Assembly: GCA_030620115.1 (NCBI GenBank) | Contig: JAUXFG010000039.1 | Coordinates: 1-29,192, forward strand | DNA from: Candidatus Fermentibacterota bacterium | GTDB lineage: Bacteria; JAFGKV01 | Reading direction: 5' to 3' | Length of the DNA: 29,192 bases | Part shown: positions 24,387-29,192 of the stretch, one piece after another | Numbering within the stretch: position 1 is the stretch's first letter | Layout of the letters: the number at the start of each line of letters is the position of its first letter | Made by a program: the position numbers and the translations under genes | Notes under the pieces: generated by a model | What the model was told of the DNA's origin: nothing | Database searches by the model: none | The model's input: only the letters and a program-made list of their open reading frames with translations

Positions 24387-25373
24387 CTATTGCTCCCCGT
24401 ATAAGCGACCTTCTTTGTGGCGCGTAGACAGCTTCTCGAGCATATCCTTCGTCATTTCCTCAAGATCCCACTCCGGTTGCCAACCCCATTCTTCACGTGC
24501 CGCGCTGTCATCGATACTCGCAGGCCATGTGTCGGCAATGCCTTGTCTGAAGTCCGGCTCATAGCGCGCCGTGAAATCCGGCAGATGTTTCTGAATGCTC
24601 TTGGTGAGATCTCCGGCAGTGAATGAAAGAGCACCCACGTTGAAGTCACTGTGATGAACCAGCTTGGAGAAGTCTGCCTCGGCCAAATCCATGGTAGCCT
24701 TCAGACAGTCGGGCATGTACATCATGGGAAGGCTGGTGTCCTCACGTACGAAACAGGTGTACGATCCTTTTTCCACGGCTTTGTAATAGATCTCCACCGC
24801 ATAGTCTGTGGTTCCGCCTCCGGGAAGAGTTTCCGCTGAAATGATGCCCGGGTAGCGAAGCCCACGAACATCTACGCCGAATCGACTGACGTAGTAATCA
24901 CAGAGCAACTCGCCTGCGACCTTGGTCACACCGTACATGGTTCGTGGTTTGAGGATGGTCTCCTGGGGGGTCATGATCCGTGGGGTTTCGGGGCCGAATG
25001 CGGCAATAGAACTTGGTATGATCACCCTGGTCATGTCAAAATCCATGGCTGCATGGAGCACGTTGAGCGTCCCGTTCATATTCACATTCCAGCAGAGCTG
25101 AGGGTTCTTCTCACCTACTGCTGACAAGATCGCCGCCATATGAAAAATCGTGTCGATGTGATGCTTCTTGATCACGACGTCGAGGCTCGCTCTCTCGGTT
25201 ACATCGATGAAGTAGAACGGCCCTGATTCCCGCAGCATTCTGCTCGGTTCAGTGCTTCGGCCAGTGGCAACCACGTTCTCTGCGCCATAGCGTTCACGGA
25301 GAGCCATGGTGAGTTCGCTGCCGATCTGACCGACCGCCCCGGTCACGAGGATGTTCTTGATCTTTTTTACCAT
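24387..25373 (-). CDS. L-threonine 3-dehydrogenase, extended SDR type
   Basis: This 328-aa enzyme belongs to the short-chain dehydrogenase-like threonine dehydrogenases, distinct from the zinc-containing Tdh of E. coli. It oxidises L-threonine to 2-amino-3-ketobutyrate with NAD. The nucleotide motif is GAVGQIG, the catalytic stretch is SSIAAFGP with YGVTK (Tyr-x-x-x-Lys), and the family hallmarks RYPGIIS, PGGGTTDYAVEIYY and LPMMYMPDC are all present. Length is normal. An AAGGGG ribosome site lies four bases before the ATG. No 2-amino-3-ketobutyrate CoA ligase gene is adjacent. Related epimerases are an alternative, but the PGGGTTDYAVEIY signature argues against them. Confidence 0.92.
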   Translation of the reverse strand: MVKKIKNILVTGAVGQIGSELTMALRERYGAENVVATGRSTEPSRMLRESGPFYFIDVTERASLDVVIKKHHIDTIFHMAAILSAVGEKNPQLCWNVNMNGTLNVLHAAMDFDMTRVIIPSSIAAFGPETPRIMTPQETILKPRTMYGVTKVAGELLCDYYVSRFGVDVRGLRYPGIISAETLPGGGTTDYAVEIYYKAVEKGSYTCFVREDTSLPMMYMPDCLKATMDLAEADFSKLVHHSDFNVGALSFTAGDLTKSIQKHLPDFTARYEPDFRQGIADTWPASIDDSAAREEWGWQPEWDLEEMTKDMLEKLSTRHKEGRLYGEQ

Positions 25374-25485
25374 CTTTCCCCTTCCATCCTATGGTATAAT
25401 TCTGTCATGAAACAAACGTGCGGAAAACTATAGGTGTCACGAGCTTCCAACAAGTGTGACGAGCAGAAGAGCTAGCCCGGACTCT

Positions 25486-27498
25486 TCATCGTCGACGTCG
25501 GGAGGGCCTTCTGAGGCGAACGCGGCCGGGAAGCTTGCCGCCTGAGATTTCCTTCAACTTGTCCCTCAGGCGGGCGGCGGTCTCAAAATCCATCCTTGAC
25601 GCCGCCTTGACCATCTCTTCCTGGAGTACCTCCACCAGTGCAGATTCCTCACCAGAGAGATCCAGATCCAACGGGAGTGCCCCCGGAGCGGCGTGAGCAA
25701 CATCGGTTGCTGCGAGAATCTCTTCCTTTGTCTTTGAGACGGAACGAGGAATGATGCCTTCTGCCTCATTGAATGCCATTTGTATCTTGCGCCGTCGATC
25801 CATTTCATTCATGGCTCTCTCCATGGAACCCGTGATGACATCGGCGTAGAGTACCACCTCGGCATTGACATTTCGTGCCGCTCGCCCCGCTGTCTGTATG
25901 AGACTCGTCTCCGAGCGAAGGAATCCTTCCCGATCAGCATCGAGTATTGCCACCAGCGACACTTCCGGCAGATCGAGCCCCTCCCTGAGCAAGTTGATGC
26001 CTACCAGCACATCGAACATCCCGAGCCGAAGATCCCGCAAAATTTCTACCCGTTCGAGGGCGTCGATCTCCGAATGCAGATAACGAATCCTGATGCTCAG
26101 ACCGGTCAAGTGCTCGGCAATATCCTCAGCAAGTCGTTTGGTGAGCGTAGTCACTAGTACCCGTTCACCCATACGAACCTTTCCCCCGATACGCTGGTAC
26201 AAGTCATCTATCTGGTGAGTTGCCGGGCGCACAATTACCACAGGATCAACCAGTCCTGTCGGCCGGATGATCTGCTGGACCACATCTCCTTGCACCATTG
26301 CGATCTCTTCTTCTGCCGGGGTAGCCGAAATAAAGATGACCTGGTCAGTCACCTCCAAGAACTCCTGGAAGGTCAGCGGCCTGTTGTCTAGTGCTGAGGG
26401 CAATCGGAAGCCGTGCTCCACCAGGGTGAGTTTTCTGCTCCGGTCACCATTCCACATGGCTTTGAGCTGCGGTATGCTTACATGGCTCTCGTCAACAATG
26501 GAGAGGAAAGGTCTCTGGAAGTAATCGAGCAGGCACGCCGGGCGTTCACCGGATTTCCGACCACTCAGGTGACGACTATAGTTCTCGATTCCTGAACAGA
26601 AGCCAGTCTCCCGGAGCATCTCAAGATCATACAAAGCCCTCGACTCAAGGCGCTGTGCCTCCAAGAGCTTGCCCTGATCTCGAAGTTCGGCAAGCCGATG
26701 GGAAAGCTCGTGTTCTATCATGCCGATGGCGTGCTCAATCTTCGGGCCCGGGGTCACAAAATGACGGGCAGGATAAATGGCAACTCGCCCAGTGGTGTCA
26801 ACCGTCCGCCCGGTAATGTGGTCCACGCGGGAGATACGTTCGATCTCAGTGTCAAAGAATTCAATCCTCAACAGGGTGCCGCCATAGGCGGGGAAAATCT
26901 CCACGACATCACCGCGGACCCTGAATGTCCCCGGGGCGAGCGCCACATCGTTTCGCGCATACTGCATGTGGACAAGCCTGTCCATCAGTTTGGTTCTATC
27001 GAGACTCGATCCCTGTTGGAGGATCAGATACATCTCTTGCCAATCGGTGGGATTGCCGAGCCCATAGATGCACGACACGCTTGCCACAACAATCACATCA
27101 TCCCGTTCCATCAGTGATGTCGTCGCTCTGAGTCGCAGTCGTTCGATTTCTTCATTGATCGAGGCATCTTTTTCAATGTATGTGTCAGTCCGCGGTATGT
27201 ATGCTTCCGGTTGGTAGTAGTCATAGTACGAGATAAAGAACTCTACGGCATTGTCGGGGAAATAGCCCTTGAGTTCCCCGTATAGCTGGGCGGCAAGCGT
27301 TTTGTTATGACTGACCAGCAAGGTGGGCAGTCCTACTCTCGCTATGGTGTTCGCCATGGTGAAAGTCTTGCCTGATCCTGTGACGCCAAGAAGAACCGAA
27401 GCTCGCTGGTTACTTGTGATGCGATGGACCAAGGCGTCGATGGCTTGCGGTTGATCTCCTGCCGGCTGGTAGGGTGCGCGAAGCGTGAAGATGGCCAC
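25486..27498 (-). CDS. uvrB: Excinuclease ABC subunit B (UvrB)
   Basis: This 670-aa DNA-damage recognition helicase acts in nucleotide excision repair with UvrA and UvrC. It shows Walker A GVTGSGKT (39-46), the beta-hairpin region YYDYYQPEAYIP, IVDESHVSIPQ (motif II), LREGLDLPE and QTAGRAARN, and a C-terminal UVR motif for UvrC contact (about 620-655). The start is GTG, fixed by an in-frame TAA immediately upstream and by the family start AxFxLxxxYQPAGDQP. No Shine-Dalgarno sequence precedes it; the 183-bp element C ends two bases before the GTG. Length is typical. Confidence 0.98.
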   Translation of the reverse strand: MAIFTLRAPYQPAGDQPQAIDALVHRITSNQRASVLLGVTGSGKTFTMANTIARVGLPTLLVSHNKTLAAQLYGELKGYFPDNAVEFFISYYDYYQPEAYIPRTDTYIEKDASINEEIERLRLRATTSLMERDDVIVVASVSCIYGLGNPTDWQEMYLILQQGSSLDRTKLMDRLVHMQYARNDVALAPGTFRVRGDVVEIFPAYGGTLLRIEFFDTEIERISRVDHITGRTVDTTGRVAIYPARHFVTPGPKIEHAIGMIEHELSHRLAELRDQGKLLEAQRLESRALYDLEMLRETGFCSGIENYSRHLSGRKSGERPACLLDYFQRPFLSIVDESHVSIPQLKAMWNGDRSRKLTLVEHGFRLPSALDNRPLTFQEFLEVTDQVIFISATPAEEEIAMVQGDVVQQIIRPTGLVDPVVIVRPATHQIDDLYQRIGGKVRMGERVLVTTLTKRLAEDIAEHLTGLSIRIRYLHSEIDALERVEILRDLRLGMFDVLVGINLLREGLDLPEVSLVAILDADREGFLRSETSLIQTAGRAARNVNAEVVLYADVITGSMERAMNEMDRRRKIQMAFNEAEGIIPRSVSKTKEEILAATDVAHAAPGALPLDLDLSGEESALVEVLQEEMVKAASRMDFETAARLRDKLKEISGGKLPGRVRLRRPSRRRR

Positions 27499-27500
27499 TT

Positions 27501-27683
27501 AGGGTTCGCGCAGGAATAAGTTCGCAGTTTTGGCGCTCATATTTGCCTTAGATTTGGTCTCCCCGAGGGAGTGAGACCGGAGGCGTAGCCAAAGCTACGT
27601 CGAGGATTTCGCGATGGAGGCGAGGCTCACAGATGGGGTGAAGATGGGATGTCAAAATGTGAAGCTATTCCCGTGCGAACCCT
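27501..27683 (-). repeat. 183-bp intergenic element, copy C (inverted)
   Basis: This copy is in the opposite orientation to A and B and again exactly 183 bp. Its ends AGGGTTCGCGCAGGAATAAG and GCTATTCCCGTGCGAACCCT form inverted repeats. The internal hairpins are CTCCC-CGA-GGGAG and CGTAGC-CAAA-GCTACG. One end supplies the last codons and stop of the rodZ-like gene; the other stops two bases short of the uvrB start codon. Thus it fills the whole gap between the two genes and probably replaces the original uvrB ribosome site. Confidence 0.9.
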
Positions 27684-28453
27684 TTTGGGGAACCGGCCGG
27701 TATCTGCTTCCTATCGATGATCACGTCTCGTACTACATGGCCCCGCTTCCCGAGGGGCGGCAAGAGATGGCCATTGAGACTCAGCTCGACCCCCCCCGCA
27801 TTGCCCAGTGTTACCCTGAAATCCTTTTTGGCGTCGAACAACCGGATATCGCCGGGCGCCAAGAGCAATGCCGGTTTCTCGGCGCCGTCCGAAGCCACAC
27901 TTACCCATGTAGTCTCTGCTGCCAGAATTTGCAAAGTGAGAAGCGATTGACCTGCGTCCATTATGATTGCTGGCTCTGCAATGGATGATTTGGGTGGAGC
28001 CTCGGGCGCTATCTCGACTACCGGGCTGAATTCCTCGTCTCCCGGGCCAGCCGTACCGCCGGACAAGATCCAGATGGCACCAAGAACAGCCACCGAAGCA
28101 ATCAACAAAATGATAGCCAATCGGCTTCCTGCATCTCGGTGATCATTTTCGCGGGGTTTCAGCTCGGAAAGAGAATCCCGCGTTCGGGAGATGAGATCGC
28201 GATAGTCATCGAGCAGGATTTCATCGGCCTCAAGAAGTCTTCCGTATGCCTTGAGGAAGCTGATGGCGTAGGCCGGACCGAGCAAGCTGTCGATCTGCTC
28301 GGTCTCCAATGCTTTCAGGTAGCATACCCTCACGTGGGTCTGTTCTGATGCCGCCTCAAGAGTCAAGCCTTTGGCCTCTCTGAGCTTTCGAAGGCGGGAT
28401 CCCGGAGAAGATACGCGGAGCTTGTCAGCCTCGGTTTTTTGTTCCTCCACCAC
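27665..28453 (-). CDS. RodZ-like cytoskeletal/transcription-type protein
   Basis: This 262-aa protein has a helix-turn-helix domain (about residues 16-85, GSRLRKLREAKGLTLEAASEQT), a linker, one transmembrane segment (about 115-135) and a C-terminal domain of the DUF4115 kind. The last is seen in TWVSVASDG, LLAPGDIRLFDAKKDF and GNAGGVELSLNGHLLPPLGKRG. That order matches RodZ, which links MreB to the membrane and cell-wall machinery. I start at GTG 28453, preceded by an AAGGA site and overlapping the thymidine phosphorylase gene by 29 bases. A frame to 28627 lies inside that gene. The final residues GFARE and the stop are encoded by element C. Confidence 0.88.
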   Translation of the reverse strand: MVEEQKTEADKLRVSSPGSRLRKLREAKGLTLEAASEQTHVRVCYLKALETEQIDSLLGPAYAISFLKAYGRLLEADEILLDDYRDLISRTRDSLSELKPRENDHRDAGSRLAIILLIASVAVLGAIWILSGGTAGPGDEEFSPVVEIAPEAPPKSSIAEPAIIMDAGQSLLTLQILAAETTWVSVASDGAEKPALLLAPGDIRLFDAKKDFRVTLGNAGGVELSLNGHLLPPLGKRGHVVRDVIIDRKQIPAGSPKGFARE

Positions 28454-29192
28454 CCTTTTCCTTTGCAAACCACCAAGGCGATTTTCCGGAAGCGTCCATC
28501 CGTTCGATGATGAGCGGAGGAAATGCCACCACATCCTGAGACAAGACAATCCCTGTATGTAATTCCTTTGCCGCGCTCTCGGCCGAGTCGCGATCCGGAG
28601 CGTGTATCTCCATGATCTCTTGCCCACGGCTCAGCTGATCGCCGACTTTTGCTTTGAGGACGAAGCCCACCGAGGGGTCGATCTCCGATTCTAAAGTTCG
28701 TCTTCCTGCGCCTAGTGCCACGGCTACTTCGCCGCACAGGCGCGCATCCAATCGCGCAAGGTACCCATCGCCCGGCGACTGCAGGGAGAGCTTCACCGGT
28801 GCTGCCGCCAGAATCGACGAATCTTCGACGATGCGAGGATCTCCACCTTGCGCTTCCACCATTTCCACGAACTTTGCCAATGCACTCCCATCTTCGAGCC
28901 GCTGGCGTGCGCGCTTGAGCGCCGTCTCCGGATCATCGGCTATTCCAGACAAGAGGAGCATCTCGACTGCCAATGCCACCGTCAATTCAACAAGGTCCTC
29001 GGGGCCATTTCCCTGCAGCAGCGCCAGGATCTCTTTCACTTCCAGGGCGTTGCCTACGGCATATCCCAGTGGTTGATCCATGTTGGTCATCAACGCCGTG
29101 ACGCGCCTCCCCGCTCCTTCACCAATGGTGATGAGAAGCTCTGCGAGTTCTTCCGCCTCATCGAGTCTTTGCATGAAGGCGCCGCTTCCCAC
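28425..29192 (-). CDS. Thymidine/pyrimidine-nucleoside phosphorylase, 3' part
   Basis: The coding region runs off the right edge of the window, so the N-terminal catalytic half is missing and the true start is outside. The visible 255 residues fit the C-terminal part of a DeoA/Pdp family phosphorylase, which cleaves thymidine to thymine and deoxyribose 1-phosphate. Family phrases are GSGAFMQRLDEAEELAELLITIGEGAGR, ALMTNMDQPLGYAVGNALEVKE, and the C-terminal alpha/beta domain with GYLARLDARLCGEVAVALGAGR and VGDQLSRGQEIMEIHAPD. The stop overlaps the rodZ-like start. The family cannot be narrowed to DeoA or Pdp from this part. Confidence 0.93.
   Translation of the reverse strand: MGSGAFMQRLDEAEELAELLITIGEGAGRRVTALMTNMDQPLGYAVGNALEVKEILALLQGNGPEDLVELTVALAVEMLLLSGIADDPETALKRARQRLEDGSALAKFVEMVEAQGGDPRIVEDSSILAAAPVKLSLQSPGDGYLARLDARLCGEVAVALGAGRRTLESEIDPSVGFVLKAKVGDQLSRGQEIMEIHAPDRDSAESAAKELHTGIVLSQDVVAFPPLIIERMDASGKSPWWFAKEKGGGGTKNRG

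Noticed and set aside
27665-28627. 320-aa version of the RodZ-like protein
   Set aside because: The extra N-terminal residues lie in the thymidine phosphorylase gene in another frame; GTG 28453 has a ribosome site and the usual helix-turn-helix start.

Overview
The window reads as ordinary chromosome from a moderately GC-rich, Gram-negative-type bacterium, most likely a member or relative of the FCB/candidate-phylum group. The evidence is a secreted protein with lamin-tail-like domains and a FlgD-like C-terminal sorting region, an SDR-type threonine dehydrogenase, a lipoprotein signal and murein transglycosylases. I cannot name the species. Coding density is high, but the spacers carry an unusual load of dispersed and word-like repeats.

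Layout: 1-444 is non-coding and full of short tandem repeats. A minus-strand run at 445-6823 encodes, in transcription order, a secreted lamin-tail protein, transaldolase, an HtrA-type protease, a metallophosphoesterase, an unrecognised membrane-anchored protein and an ABC ATPase. A repeat-rich spacer (6824-7400) is followed by a CPBP membrane protease, a sulfatase-fold lipoprotein, GAPDH, another repeat spacer, a possible 61-aa ORF and a family 2 glycosyltransferase (all minus). Divergent from these is a plus-strand operon of an S41 protease, a RuvX/YqgF protein and MltG, then tRNA-Phe. Next on the minus strand come a flippase, an RsbW-like ATPase, an SpoIIE-type phosphatase and a STAS protein, together a partner-switching module. 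MazG is divergent from it on the plus strand. A 1.35-kb spacer (21635-22985) holds repeats and an AT-rich island. It is followed by MtgA (minus), a 64-aa membrane protein (plus), threonine dehydrogenase, UvrB, a RodZ-like protein and the 3' part of a thymidine phosphorylase gene (minus, cut by the window edge).

Functional themes: envelope and peptidoglycan work (MltG, MtgA, RodZ-like, S41 and HtrA proteases, flippase, glycosyltransferase, sulfatase-fold enzyme), central carbon metabolism (GAPDH, transaldolase), nucleotide hygiene and DNA repair (MazG, UvrB, RuvX, thymidine phosphorylase), and a phospho-switch beside the flippase.

The most interesting signal is a family of three 183-bp intergenic elements (6852-7034, 10725-10907, 27501-27683). 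They align without gaps, have imperfect terminal inverted repeats of about 30 bp and conserved internal hairpins, and each sits just upstream of a minus-strand gene. One supplies the stop codon of the rodZ-like gene and ends two bases before the uvrB start codon. A lone terminus lies at 22924-22951. A second pair of repeats, about 247 bp each, lies at 15786-16031 and 21951-22197. No CRISPR array, rRNA, prophage or intact insertion sequence was seen.
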